Shown: positions 8,673-17,264 of the stretch, piece after piece
Layout: every line of letters begins with the position of its first letter
Numbering within the stretch: the first letter of the stretch is position 1
NCBI GenBank assembly: GCA_003645535.1
Contig: QNFP01000015.1
Span: 1 to 32,693, forward strand
Direction of reading: 5' to 3'
Origin: Gammaproteobacteria bacterium
Lineage (GTDB): Bacteria; Pseudomonadota; Gammaproteobacteria; Pseudomonadales; Porticoccaceae
Length of the DNA stretch: 32,693 nt
Notes under the pieces: model-generated
Told to the model about the DNA's origin: nothing
What the model saw: only the letters and a program-made list of their open reading frames with translations
Database searches by the model: none
Position numbers and translations under genes: made by a program

Positions 8673-9755
8673 ATGAATTCTTTATTCGAACCCATGACCT
8701 TTCTTCGCGGTCCATCGCTAAAAAGTCGCCTGACTCTAGCACCCCTGACCAACTTACAGAGCCACGAGGATGGTTGCCTGTCAGACGATGAGTACAAATG
8801 GTTAACCATGCGCGCCGAGGGTGGCTTTAGTCTAACCATGACCGCCGCTGCTCACGTACAGGCGATTGGCCAGGGCTTTCCGGGGCAGTTGGGCATTTTT
8901 TCTGATGATCACATCAAAGGGCTAGCGCGTCTGGCCGAAGGTATCAATAAACATGATAGCCTCTCGATTGTACAACTACACCACGCTGGAATGCGCTCAC
9001 CAGAGGATTTAATTGGTCAGCAACCCGTGGCGCCTTCTGCCGATAGTGAGACAGGTGCGCGCGCATTATCGACACTTGAGGTAGAGCAGCTAATCGAAGA
9101 CTTCATCACCGCCGCCCAGCGTGCTGAAACGGCTGGCTTTGATGGTGTCGAAATTCATGGCGCACACGGCTATATTTTATGCCAGTTCCTCAGTAGCGAA
9201 ACAAATCAACGGGATGATCAATACGGTGGCTGTCTCGAAAATCGAGCCAGACCGATATTCGACATTATTTCCGGCATTCGCACGCGTTGCCGAGATGATT
9301 TCAATATTGGCATTCGTCTATCACCGGAGCGTTTCGGCATGCGCCTCGCCGAAGCGACAACCGTGGCCCAGCGCCTGATGTCTGAGGCTAAGATTGATTA
9401 TCTGGACATGTCCCTGTGGGATGTTTTCAAGGAGCCGGTGGAAGAAGAATTCCAGGGGCGTAGTTTGATGTCCTACTTCACCGAGTTAGACCGCGGCGAA
9501 GTTCGTCTGGGTGTTGCCGGCAAGGTTCGCACCCCCGCAGAAGCCAGGCACTGCATGGAATCCGGTGTGGACTTTATATTGCTGGGGCGCGCTGCGATCC
9601 TGCACCACGACTTTCCCAACCAGACCGAACGCGACAAAAACTTCCAGCCGGCGCGCAACCCTGTAACAAAGGATCATTTACGCAAAGAAGGCCTGGGCGA
9701 ATCCTTTGTAAACTATATGGAAACCTGGAAGGGCTTTGTGGAAGAAGCTGCCTAG
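8673..9755 (+). CDS. NADH:flavin oxidoreductase, Old Yellow Enzyme family
   Basis: A 360-residue FMN-dependent TIM-barrel ene-reductase of the OYE family. Signatures include SRLTLAPLTNLQS near the N-terminus and SIVQLHHAGMRS. The active-site segment GFDGVEIHGAHGYILCQFLSSETNQRDDQYGG (about 154-185) contains the HxxH pair that binds substrate, and the ENRARPIFDII and GVDFILLGRAAI flavin-phosphate regions follow. The usual proline in QFLSPxTN is serine here. Members reduce activated C=C bonds or take part in xenobiotic or fatty-acid breakdown; the substrate cannot be read from the sequence. It stands alone, divergent from folA. Confidence 0.92.
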   Translation: MNSLFEPMTFLRGPSLKSRLTLAPLTNLQSHEDGCLSDDEYKWLTMRAEGGFSLTMTAAAHVQAIGQGFPGQLGIFSDDHIKGLARLAEGINKHDSLSIVQLHHAGMRSPEDLIGQQPVAPSADSETGARALSTLEVEQLIEDFITAAQRAETAGFDGVEIHGAHGYILCQFLSSETNQRDDQYGGCLENRARPIFDIISGIRTRCRDDFNIGIRLSPERFGMRLAEATTVAQRLMSEAKIDYLDMSLWDVFKEPVEEEFQGRSLMSYFTELDRGEVRLGVAGKVRTPAEARHCMESGVDFILLGRAAILHHDFPNQTERDKNFQPARNPVTKDHLRKEGLGESFVNYMETWKGFVEEAA

Positions 9756-9994
9756 ACAGACTATTACTAAAAGCGGGCAGGGTAGGCAATCTCAGGTAAA
9801 AGCGGTTGAAGAGGTGGCGTTTATAGGTAACAAATAGCTAGCACCTGGCCCGTGAAACGTTTTGGCCATGTTAAGCTTGCTTTTCCTCGGCACCCCACTG
9901 GCACGTGAACGCAGTAGTGGCGCGCCGATAATTTTTTAACCGCCTGTTAGACCGGAAACTGTTAGATAAGGAAGCTATTAAAAAGGAGACTGGG

Positions 9995-10492
9995 ATGAAG
10001 TATTGCCATTGGGCTCGTATAGCGGCATTACTAATAGTGGCGTCATTATTAGTTCGGCCTGTTGTTGCAGGGGAGATCTATAAGTGGGTCGATGAGCACG
10101 GTCGCGTGCAATATAGTGACCGAGCACCGGAACAAGGCAATCCAGGCGCGGCGGAACAAATAACCATACAAGCTAATATAAATACCTTTGAGGGCACCGA
10201 AGTTTCGGTCTCAGACTTCCTGCAGACCACCCAACAAGCCCGTCAGGAACAAGCTAAAAACCAACGAAAAGTAGTGATGTACAGTACAAGCTGGTGTGGT
10301 GTCTGTAAAAAGGCCAGGAATTATTTCGCTACTAACAACATCGCTTTTCAGGAACACGATGTCGAACGTTCGGAGCGTGGCCGCGATGATTTTGCACGAC
10401 TAAAAGGTCGGGGCGTACCCATTATATTCGTTGGCAGACAACGTATGGATGGCTTCAGTCCAGCTCGTTTTAAACAGATATATTCGTACTGA
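9995..10492 (+). CDS. Secreted DUF4124-glutaredoxin fusion protein
   Basis: A 165-residue protein with three parts. Residues 1-25 are a signal peptide ending near VVAG. About 26-60 is a DUF4124 segment (GEIYKWVDEHGRVQYSDRAPEQG). About 91-165 is a glutaredoxin-like fold: KVVMYSTSWCGVCKKARNYF with a CxxC pair at C101/C104, the cis-proline in GRGVPIIFVG (142), and a C-terminal FSPARFKQIY. It would work in the periplasm or at the membrane as a thiol-disulfide protein, which is unusual for a glutaredoxin fold. No substrate is suggested by its neighbours, an OYE-family reductase and a nitroreductase. A strong AAGGAG lies seven bases before the ATG. Confidence 0.88.
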   Translation: MKYCHWARIAALLIVASLLVRPVVAGEIYKWVDEHGRVQYSDRAPEQGNPGAAEQITIQANINTFEGTEVSVSDFLQTTQQARQEQAKNQRKVVMYSTSWCGVCKKARNYFATNNIAFQEHDVERSERGRDDFARLKGRGVPIIFVGRQRMDGFSPARFKQIYSY

Positions 10493-10523
10493 GAAGCCCG
10501 CTTTATACGGTGGCTTCTGTGGT

Positions 10524-11201
10524 TTACTCAAAACCGGAAAAACTGGCCACTTGCTCGAGTTGTTCTCTCTGTATTTTCATCTTGTTGGCCGGGTGTTGCT
10601 GATCCAGATAGCCCATTGCCATACCGTTGTATATGTAATATTCCTCCGGCACATCAAGAACTTCGCGTACAGCGGGCTGCACATCCTGCCAAAAGCCCTG
10701 GGCACAGGTATGTAGGCCATGCTCGCGGGCAAGGAGCATGATATTGGCCATAATGATCCCCAGATCACCGAGCTGACCTGGCATTAACGTTCGGTGGATA
10801 GAAAAAAACAATCCCACTGGCGCACCAAAAAAATAAAAATTCTGTATCAATTGTTTTGCTCGTGCCTCTTTATCCTTACGATCTATACCGAGCGCAGAAT
10901 ACAGAGCCATGCCACACTCATAGCGCCGTGACTTATATGGTTTGACCATCGCTTCGGGGGGCGACTGGTATTCCTGCCTGACACTGCCAACTGGATGCTC
11001 ACCGGCATAGGCAAGCGCTTTTTCGATCACCTGTTCGCGTACCTGACCAGTCACAGCATGTATGTGCCAGGGTTGCATATTGCTACCGGAGGGTGCCAGA
11101 CGTGCGTGATCAAGGATTTTCGATACAGTGCTTTTGCTGACCGGTTTCTCGAGAAAAGCCCGCGCTGATATGCGTGTAGATATCGCTTCGACAAGTTCCA
11201 T
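10524..11201 (-). CDS. Nitroreductase family protein
   Basis: A 225-residue FMN-dependent nitroreductase-family protein. The N-terminal AISTRISARAFLEKPV and LAPSGSNMQPWHIHAVTG (about 36-53) form the phosphate and flavin-binding part, and GDLGIIMANIMLLAREHGLHTCAQGFW (about 144-170) plus the EEYYIYNGMAMGYLD segment complete the pattern. Such enzymes reduce nitroaromatics, quinones or enones using NAD(P)H; the natural substrate is not evident. It is 12 bp downstream of rpiA on the same strand, so the two are probably co-transcribed. An AAGG site precedes the ATG. Confidence 0.92.
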   Translation of the reverse strand: MELVEAISTRISARAFLEKPVSKSTVSKILDHARLAPSGSNMQPWHIHAVTGQVREQVIEKALAYAGEHPVGSVRQEYQSPPEAMVKPYKSRRYECGMALYSALGIDRKDKEARAKQLIQNFYFFGAPVGLFFSIHRTLMPGQLGDLGIIMANIMLLAREHGLHTCAQGFWQDVQPAVREVLDVPEEYYIYNGMAMGYLDQQHPANKMKIQREQLEQVASFSGFE

Positions 11202-11213
11202 TTTGTGCCTTGT

Positions 11214-11891
11214 TTAGTTTGCGGTAAGGGTTTCAATACCCTGCAACGTTGCCAGCAGTACTGTGTCTGCAGGACGATTGGCAAAAAGTCCGTTACACAC
11301 AACTCCCGTAATGTTATTCAGCTTTTCTTCCAGCGTCCGCGCTACTTCAATGGGATATAGTTTGTGGACATCAAGAATAACGTTGCCATTGTCGGTAATG
11401 ATATTTTGTCGATACACCGGTTCACCGCCAAGCTTGATGATCATTTTGGCGACATAACTTCTGGCCATAGGAATTACTTCTACTGGCAGCGGAAAATTAC
11501 CGAGGTGACCAACGCGTTTGCTGTCATCGGCAATACACACAAACTCACTGGCTGCGGCTGCAATAATTTTCTCCCGAGTCAATGCGCCACCGCCGCCCTT
11601 GATCAGCTCCAGATGCGGATTTACCTCGTCCGCACCATCCACATACAGCTGCATTTCATCAACAGTGTTCAGTTCGTAGACGGGTATGCCATGACTGCGC
11701 AAGCGCTGGGCAGTTCTTTCCGAGCTCGCTACAGTACCGGCAATTTTGCTTTTATGGCTGGCCAGCAGATCGATAAAAATATCGCAGGTGGAACCTGTGC
11801 CGACGCCAAGATAGCTGTCATAGTCAAGCTTGTTTAATGTGTACTCAAGGGCTGCTGCAGCTGCCGTCTGTTTAAGTGTTTCCTGGCCCAT
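11214..11891 (-). CDS. rpiA: Ribose-5-phosphate isomerase A
   Basis: Interconverts ribose 5-phosphate and ribulose 5-phosphate in the pentose phosphate pathway. The 225-residue protein has the family motifs [13 protein letters not shown] (phosphate binding), SSERTAQRL, the catalytic [27 protein letters not shown], and DNGNVILD. The ATG at 11891 is chosen over an ATG 13 codons upstream because CAGGA sits eight bases before it and the protein then has the usual family length. It is divergent from ilvA, an arrangement also seen in Pseudomonas. Confidence 0.96.
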   Translation of the reverse strand: MGQETLKQTAAAAALEYTLNKLDYDSYLGVGTGSTCDIFIDLLASHKSKIAGTVASSERTAQRLRSHGIPVYELNTVDEMQLYVDGADEVNPHLELIKGGGGALTREKIIAAAASEFVCIADDSKRVGHLGNFPLPVEVIPMARSYVAKMIIKLGGEPVYRQNIITDNGNVILDVHKLYPIEVARTLEEKLNNITGVVCNGLFANRPADTVLLATLQGIETLTAN

Positions 11892-12052
11892 GGTAAATTC
11901 CTGGTTTAAGCAAGCGCTACACGTTAGCACATATACTCACAGCAATTGTTTTGCCAAATATAAGGGATAATCAGGAGCGGTAATCACTGGTGTTATTGTC
12001 CCATGGTATTTACCATTACGTTTGTTAAACCAGCCGGAAATACGATCAACAA

Positions 12053-13564
12053 ATGCCCAGATCCTACATAAAGCGAATTCTTGATGCGCGCATTTACGAC
12101 CTCGCTGAAGAGACGCCTATTGACGAAGCACCGTTATTGTCCAGCCGCCTAAATAATCGCGTGCTGCTCAAACGTGAAGATTTGCAGCCGGTGTTTTCCT
12201 TCAAGTTGAGAGGAGCCTACAACAAAATGCTGCAGCTCAGTGACGCTGAGAGAGCACGAGGCGTGATTGCCGCATCGGCAGGCAATCACGCACAGGGTTT
12301 AGCTCTAGCCGCTAAAAAAATGGCGGTAAAAGCCACTATTGTAATGCCGCGGACAACAGCGCAGATTAAAATTGATGCTGTGCGTTCACGTGGAGCTCGC
12401 GTTATCCTCCACGGTGACGCCTACGATGACGCCTCGCTCCATGCCCACCAATTGGCTAAAGACAAGGGCTTTATCTATATCCACCCCTTTGATGATCCCG
12501 ATGTCATTGCTGGCCAGGGAACGATTGCGGTAGAAATTCTACGCCAACACACAGGCAAGCTCGACGCTATTTTTGTGCCAGTCGGCGGTGGCGGCCTGTG
12601 CGCCGGTATTGCCGCATATGTGAAGTATGTGCGGCCGGGAATAAAAATAATTGCCGTTGAATCTGACGACGCCGCCTGCCTTACAGCAGCCATGGCAAAG
12701 GGGCGGCGCGTACGCCTCAAAGAGGTCGGGTTATTTGCCGATGGCACTGCTGTAGCCCAGATAGGCAAGGAAACGTTTCGCATATTGCGCCAAACTGTAG
12801 ATGAAGTGATTACTGTCAGCACAGATGAAATTTGTGCTGCTATCAAAGATATCTTCGATGATACCCGGTCAATCTGTGAGCCTGCAGGTGCACTGGCGGT
12901 CGCCGGCCTGAAAAAATATGTCGCGCAGGCTGATTGTGCTGGGCGCACATTGTTGGCTATAGACAGCGGCGCCAACATTAATTTTGATCGCCTGCGTTAT
13001 ATTTCAGAGCGCACGGAAATTGGTGAAAAGCGTGAAGCAGTACTTGCTGTCACTATTCCTGAGTCGCCGGGCAGCTTTAAACGTTTCTGTGCAGCCCTAA
13101 GTCGACGCATGGTTACTGAGTTTAACTATCGTTTTGCCGATAGCACGGATGCACATATTTTTGTCGGCATTCAGGTTGGATCTGACGCCGACCGAAAAGC
13201 ATTGCTCGATGAACTGAGTACGAAAGGTTATCCCGTTGCCGATATGACCGACAATGAAATGGCTAAACTACATATTCGTCATATGGTAGGAGGCCGTGTA
13301 GCGGAGATAGATGACGAGGTTGTCTATCGATTTGAGTTTCCTGAACGACCAGGTGCGCTGTTAAGTTTTCTTGGCAAGTTAGGTGGTCGATGGAATATTT
13401 CGATGTTCCATTATCGCAATCATGGTTCCGATTACGGTCGGGTACTGGTGGGTTTACAGGTACCTGTGAATGAACGAAGAGAAGTGCCCCAGTTTCTGGA
13501 CTCTTTAAACTATCGTTATCAGGAAGAAAGCGACAATGAGGCCTATCAATTCTTTTTGAGCTAA
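12053..13564 (+). CDS. ilvA: Threonine ammonia-lyase, biosynthetic
   Basis: Deaminates threonine to 2-oxobutanoate, the first step of isoleucine synthesis. The 503-residue protein has a PLP domain followed by two ACT-like regulatory domains, as in E. coli IlvA. Visible features are the PLP lysine K51 in VFSFKLRGAYNKM, SAGNHAQGLA, the phosphate-binding VGGGGLCAG (177-185) and the C-terminal ACT-like repeats beginning EAVLAVTIPESPGSFKRFC and YRFEFPERPGALLSFL. The regulatory part implies isoleucine feedback inhibition, which is family knowledge. It shares the pathway with ilvD at the left end of the window. Confidence 0.97.
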   Translation: MPRSYIKRILDARIYDLAEETPIDEAPLLSSRLNNRVLLKREDLQPVFSFKLRGAYNKMLQLSDAERARGVIAASAGNHAQGLALAAKKMAVKATIVMPRTTAQIKIDAVRSRGARVILHGDAYDDASLHAHQLAKDKGFIYIHPFDDPDVIAGQGTIAVEILRQHTGKLDAIFVPVGGGGLCAGIAAYVKYVRPGIKIIAVESDDAACLTAAMAKGRRVRLKEVGLFADGTAVAQIGKETFRILRQTVDEVITVSTDEICAAIKDIFDDTRSICEPAGALAVAGLKKYVAQADCAGRTLLAIDSGANINFDRLRYISERTEIGEKREAVLAVTIPESPGSFKRFCAALSRRMVTEFNYRFADSTDAHIFVGIQVGSDADRKALLDELSTKGYPVADMTDNEMAKLHIRHMVGGRVAEIDDEVVYRFEFPERPGALLSFLGKLGGRWNISMFHYRNHGSDYGRVLVGLQVPVNERREVPQFLDSLNYRYQEESDNEAYQFFLS

Positions 13565-13606
13565 ACCGAGGAAATACGCCGCAGGCTGTGCAAGCCGTTC
13601 ATATTA

Positions 13607-15013
13607 TTAAAGATCCCCCAAATAACGGATTTGCACTGCATCTATACCGGGTCCGCTCAGGGTGTCAGAAATAACCACTACCTTGTCCAGGGCATCAAAA
13701 CCATTTCGAGCCAGCAGGCTTGCTGCCGCCGCAGATAGAATATTGTCTGGAGCGGAGTCATAGTCGATAACAAAGCTTAGTACGTTACGATTCAGCACCA
13801 GTTGGGAGCGTGTCTGCTCATCAAAAGTAAAAGCACAAATTATCGGCGTTTGCGGATGGCAGTTGGTAATGTAGTTGGCCATGCGACCAGTTTTGGTCGG
13901 TACGATAATAGCCCTGGCGCCGATCGATTCGGCCAGCTTTACGGCCGCGGAGGCCATCTCCTGTTTGTCGTTGACTAGTATCAGATCTTCCGTAAACAGC
14001 AGGCCGCGACTTTTTTCGATGGAGCGTGCGATGCGATCAAGCATTTCCACACAACGTACCGGATATTTACCAATCGTTGTCTCTGCAGACAACATAATGG
14101 CATCTGCTTCTTCATAAACTGCATTGGCTACGTCCGTCACCTCCGCGCGGGTCGGCAACGGGTTTTCAATCATCGATTCCAGCATGTGTGTTGCCACAAT
14201 AACGCGCCGGCCGTGGATAGCACATTGGCGGATGATTCGCCGCTGCACTCTGGGCAGTACTTCAATGGGGATTTCCACGCCGAGATCTCCCCGGGCCACC
14301 ATGATGCCATCGGCTACTTCTATGATGCTTTCGAGATTCGTCAATCCTTCCTGGTCTTCTATTTTGGCAATAATCTTAATATTTCGCTTTTTATCATCTA
14401 AAATTTGCCTAAGTTCGTCGATATCATCCTTATCACGCACAAAAGATAAGGCGATAAAATCCACGTTGTGCTTTATCGCCAGCTCTATATCTCTTTTATC
14501 TTTTTCAGTAATTGCTGGCAAGTTAACGCGTATTCCCGGCAAATTTACATGTTTTTTACTTTTTAATACGCCGCCATCTACAACTTTGCATTTAATCACC
14601 TGGTTGTGCTTCTCCAGCACTTCGAGATTGATCAAGCCATTATCAACAGTAATTTTGTCACCGATATCAACATCGTTTATCAAATCAGCATAGTTAATCT
14701 GAATCGAGCTGGCTTCTACGTCGGCTGTGCCGCGAGCCACCACGGACACCACGTCCCCGGTCGTTAAATTTAGATCATTATTACGGTCACCGGTGCGAAT
14801 TTCTGGACCCTGAGTGTCGACCAGCACAGCGACAGGATGTCTGAGTGTTTTATTCAGTACTTTAATGCGCTCAATCACCGCGGCGTGGAATTGATGGTCA
14901 CCATGAGACATATTTAAGCGCGCCACATTCATACCAGCATCAGCCAGCTGAATGAGCATTTCTGTGGAGCTTGTGGCTGGCCCGATAGTGCAGATAATCT
15001 TGGTTTTTCTCAT
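13607..15013 (-). CDS. pyk: Pyruvate kinase
   Basis: Last glycolytic step, transferring phosphate from phosphoenolpyruvate to ADP. The 468-residue protein begins [16 protein letters not shown] and has [12 protein letters not shown], the [11 protein letters not shown] segment, the catalytic region [35 protein letters not shown], and [26 protein letters not shown]. A C-terminal regulatory domain completes it. The length and start resemble the PykF type. Its ATG overlaps the stop of the upstream 5-FCL gene (ATGA), so the two genes are coupled and probably belong to the transcript that starts with 6S RNA. Confidence 0.97.
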   Translation of the reverse strand: [468 protein letters not shown]

Positions 15014-15648
15014 CTCGTTTCCTGTCCGTTATCCAGTAGTGAATTGACTACCACTAACTCCTGATCGGTAGCAATCAGATCCATAGGTACATCCCATACT
15101 GAACGCTGCAACCTGTCGACTTCCTGGCAACTGTGTGCGAGGCCAATCAGCAGCGGTTTGCAGGCTCCGCTGGCGTGGTAGTTAGCAAGCGTACGATCAT
15201 AATAGCCACCACCCATTCCCAGGCGAGTGCCGAAACGGTCGAAAGCGACCAGCGGCACAAAAATAACATCCAGGGTCCACGGTAGCGCAATTCTATTGGT
15301 AGACAGGCGAGGTTCGAGGATACCAAATTGATTTTCTACCAGGGGCGTGTGCGACTGATAGCGGACAAAATGCAGACGATTTTGCTTGAGCGGCTTAACA
15401 ACAGGCAGATAACAGATTTTGCCCTGTTTTATGGCCTGCTCCATCAGTTTGCAGGGGTCAATTTCACCGTCGTTAGGCAAATAAAAAGCTAAACGGCGAG
15501 CACAATTGTACTGGTTGAGGCCCCGTAGAACAGCGAGTAGATCTCGCGCTGCCTTATTTTGTTGCGGGGCCGTAAGCGAACGTCTTTTTCTGCGGATATC
15601 CTGGCGTAGCTGCCGCTTCAGTCGTTGCTGTGGACCTGACGATGTCAT
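15010..15648 (-). CDS. ygfA: 5-formyltetrahydrofolate cyclo-ligase
   Basis: Converts 5-formyl-THF to 5,10-methenyl-THF with ATP. The 212-residue protein has a basic N-terminal helix (LKRQLRQDIRRKRRSL), LAFYLPNDGEIDP, KPLKQNRLHFVRY, and the signature FDRFGTRLGMGGGYYDRTLANY (about 149-170). It follows the 6S RNA gene, as ygfA does in E. coli, where the two share a transcript. No clear ribosome site precedes the ATG. Confidence 0.94.
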   Translation of the reverse strand: MTSSGPQQRLKRQLRQDIRRKRRSLTAPQQNKAARDLLAVLRGLNQYNCARRLAFYLPNDGEIDPCKLMEQAIKQGKICYLPVVKPLKQNRLHFVRYQSHTPLVENQFGILEPRLSTNRIALPWTLDVIFVPLVAFDRFGTRLGMGGGYYDRTLANYHASGACKPLLIGLAHSCQEVDRLQRSVWDVPMDLIATDQELVVVNSLLDNGQETR

Positions 15649-15712
15649 TGAGGCGGGAATGAGACGGGATTCATACGATGCGCAATTTATCGTCGGTAAA
15701 AGTATATCGTCG

Positions 15713-15891
15713 GTGGAGGTAAAGCCCCGGAAGTGCCGCCGTCAACGTGGCCCTGAACCGAAAGGTTCAAGGTGGGAGTCACCTTGGCGCTTCAGGCTTT
15801 CCGACGCGCGGACATGCACAACAGCTCCAGTAACGACCCCCGGGGTAGTATTATCGGCTCAAGGACTTTTCGACTAGCAAACACTCCAGGT
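15713..15891 (-). ncRNA. ssrS: 6S RNA (SsrS)
   Basis: Read on the minus strand, this region carries conserved 6S RNA blocks. CCTTGAGCCGATA occurs about 30 bases from the proposed 5' end, and CACCTTGAACC with a pairing GGTTCA follows about 90 bases later. Near the 3' end is ACGGCGGCA. All match E. coli SsrS in order and spacing. The interval of about 180 nt also matches. 6S RNA mimics an open promoter and sequesters sigma70 RNA polymerase in stationary phase. The location between zapA and the 5-FCL gene is the standard gammaproteobacterial one. The 5' end is set from a TATAAT box; the 3' end is estimated by alignment from memory to within about 10 nt. Confidence 0.9.
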
Positions 15892-15897
15892 GGGCGC

Positions 15898-15903
15898 ATT
15901 ATA
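15898..15903 (-). promoter_or_regulatory. -10 box of the 6S RNA promoter
   Basis: A perfect TATAAT on the minus strand, placing +1 at an A near 15891. No good -35 is visible at the expected distance. That stretch is occupied by the first copy of a 22-bp tandem repeat. Confidence 0.65.
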
Positions 15904-15919
15904 ACCCAGTGGCTCAGTC

Positions 15920-15983
15920 GCGTGGCGTTAAACTACTAGTTGCGTGGCGTTAAACTACTAGTTGCGTGGCGTTAAACTACTAA
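15920..15983. repeat. 22-bp tandem repeat, 2.9 copies
   Basis: Units start at 15920, 15942 and 15964, each reading gcgtggcgttaaactacta at its left end. The first two units are identical over 22 bp, and the third matches for 19 bases before diverging. Each complete unit ends in an ACTAGT-containing segment. The array starts within 10 bp of the zapA stop and runs to the -35 region of the 6S RNA promoter. Confidence 0.95.
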
Positions 15984-15990
15984 GACGGTG

Positions 15991-16299
15991 CTAGACGGAC
16001 TCTTTTCCCAGCCCCTGCAACGCCTTAACCAACTTACGATCAACTCGCAACAATTCCTTTTTGGCGGTTTCATTTGCCGCCGCACCGGATGCTGACTGAA
16101 GCAGATCATATGAAAGATTAAGTGCTGCCATCACAGCAATGCGCTCCAGGCCGATGACGCTACCGGATTTGCGAATCTCGCGCATACGCTGATCGAGCAC
16201 CTGGGCTGATTCCTGCAGCGCGGCCTTCTCATCCGGGGGGCATTGCACCTGATACTCTTTGTCGAGTATGCGGATCTGTATGGTTTCAGATGCGGCCAA
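15991..16299 (-). CDS. zapA: Cell division protein ZapA
   Basis: ZapA binds and bundles FtsZ protofilaments at the division ring. The 102-residue protein has the ZapA pattern: a beta-rich start (ETIQIRILDKEYQVQCPPDEKAALQESAQVLDQRMREI), then AVMAALNLSYDLLQ, then a coiled coil. The start is TTG at 16299, with AGG eight bases upstream inside the end of the preceding gene. It is 4 bp downstream of the TIGR02449 gene and upstream of 6S RNA, the classical order. Confidence 0.93.
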   Translation of the reverse strand: MAASETIQIRILDKEYQVQCPPDEKAALQESAQVLDQRMREIRKSGSVIGLERIAVMAALNLSYDLLQSASGAAANETAKKELLRVDRKLVKALQGLGKESV

Positions 16300-16303
16300 G
16301 CGT

Positions 16304-16525
16304 CTAACCTTCAGGAGCCAGGTTTTTCAGACGGGTGATCATACGTTCAACTCGGTGGCGCGCCTGTTCATTTTTTTCGAATAGCTCCCCACGTTCGCGC
16401 AGCAAATCGGACTCGCGCTCCTGCAAGGATATGTTTTCCTGCTTCAGCCGGTTAGCCAACTCAACGAGTTGATCAATTTTTTGTTCTAAATTGGCCATTG
16501 TGTCGGTACTCATGGCAATTGGCAT
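16304..16525 (-). CDS. TIGR02449 family coiled-coil protein (ZapB-like)
   Basis: A 73-residue protein that is nearly all coiled coil (LEQKIDQLVELANRLKQENISLQERESDLLRERGELFEKNEQARHRVERMITRLKNL). This matches the TIGR02449 family, which is regularly found beside zapA and resembles ZapB in size and fold. A role in division-ring organisation is inferred from that. Three in-frame ATGs exist: 16525, 16513 and 16498 (MANLEQ). None has a convincing ribosome site, so the start is uncertain. A good promoter lies 23 bp upstream of the first. Confidence 0.85.
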   Translation of the reverse strand: MPIAMSTDTMANLEQKIDQLVELANRLKQENISLQERESDLLRERGELFEKNEQARHRVERMITRLKNLAPEG

Positions 16526-16547
16526 GCGTAATTATTCATTTGCAGGT

Positions 16548-16576
16548 ACTATATTGTGCTTAGCAGGCCTGGTCAA
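16548..16576 (-). promoter_or_regulatory. Sigma70 promoter of the TIGR02449-zapA genes
   Basis: On the minus strand TTGACC (16576-16571) and TATAGT (16553-16548) are exactly 17 bases apart. The start of transcription is expected near 16541, leaving a 5' leader of only about 15-30 nt before the candidate ATGs. Confidence 0.65.
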
Positions 16577-16702
16577 TAAACTTAATCCTGTTTCGAGAAA
16601 TAGTACCTTATTATATTGTAAAAAATAGGTTTTCACAGGCATCTGCCATTTAAGTTGTGTTTTTATAACGGATCCAGGGCCTGACTTTGCGGAGTTTTGG
16701 AA

Positions 16703-17254
16703 TTGCTTGATTTTGATGAATACGCCCTCGCTCTGGCAGCTTGCGGGTTAGCCTTTAGCGCTACGGAATTACAGGGTGGCTTGTTCGGTCGGCTCGCAGG
16801 GGGACATACGCTGGCAGAGAATGAGCTGCTCGCGTTCACCGCCGAGCTGGTGGAGGTCTCACCACTTAGTTTGACCCCGGCAAAGGAAACACTAGAGCGT
16901 ATATACCAGGATACTTTGGCCCAGGCACAAGACCAACAGGGCTTGCTTGAGCTATTGCTACCTGACGACGATGAGCTGTTACCAGAGAGACTGGATGCCC
17001 TGTCAAAATGGTGCCGCTGCTATCTTTCCGGCCTCGGTCAGACTGGCCTGTCAGGCGACACTGCACTGCCAGCTGATGCCGCCGAAGCAATGCGGGACGT
17101 GGCCGCTATCGCTTTAGTTGACCCGGAGTGCCAGGAAGATGAGGATGACGAGGCCAGTTATGTCGAGCTAGTCGAATTTGTGAGGGTGGCGACAACCCTG
17201 ATCCAGGTTGAGCTTACACAACTGTTGACCGCTCCTGCCAAGAGCAAACATTAG
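16703..17254 (+). CDS. ygfB: UPF0149 family protein YgfB
   Basis: A YgfB-family protein of about 183 residues. Recognisable features are the helical N-terminus with the LQGGLFGRLAGG segment, LLLPDDDELLPERLDALSKWCRCYLSGLG in the middle, the acidic DPECQEDEDDEASYVELVEFVRVA near the C-terminus, and the location directly before pepP, as in E. coli. The family's function is not well defined; in Pseudomonas YgfB has been linked to regulation of antibiotic resistance. The TTG at 16703 is chosen because GGAG (16691-16694) lies eight bases upstream. The TTG at 16697 leaves only two bases. Confidence 0.9.
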   Translation: MLDFDEYALALAACGLAFSATELQGGLFGRLAGGHTLAENELLAFTAELVEVSPLSLTPAKETLERIYQDTLAQAQDQQGLLELLLPDDDELLPERLDALSKWCRCYLSGLGQTGLSGDTALPADAAEAMRDVAAIALVDPECQEDEDDEASYVELVEFVRVATTLIQVELTQLLTAPAKSKH

Positions 17255-17264
17255 AGTAAGGAAA

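Noticed and set aside
10492-10518. AGAAGCC/GGCTTCT hairpin between convergent genes as a terminator
   Set aside because: The 7-bp stem has a 13-base loop and no following T run; too weak to annotate.
12475-12978. 167-codon minus-strand open frame
   Set aside because: Antisense to ilvA, whose PLP motifs are all intact in the plus-strand frame.
14124-14693. 189-codon open frame on the plus strand
   Set aside because: It is antisense to pyk, whose protein sequence is unmistakable. The translation is low-complexity serine/isoleucine-rich with no domain.
15506-15877. 123-codon plus-strand open frame
   Set aside because: It covers the 5-FCL start and the 6S RNA gene on the opposite strand; the translation is cysteine/arginine-rich and resembles no protein family.
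15920-15983. CRISPR array
   Set aside because: The repeats are directly adjacent with no spacers, so it is a simple tandem repeat.
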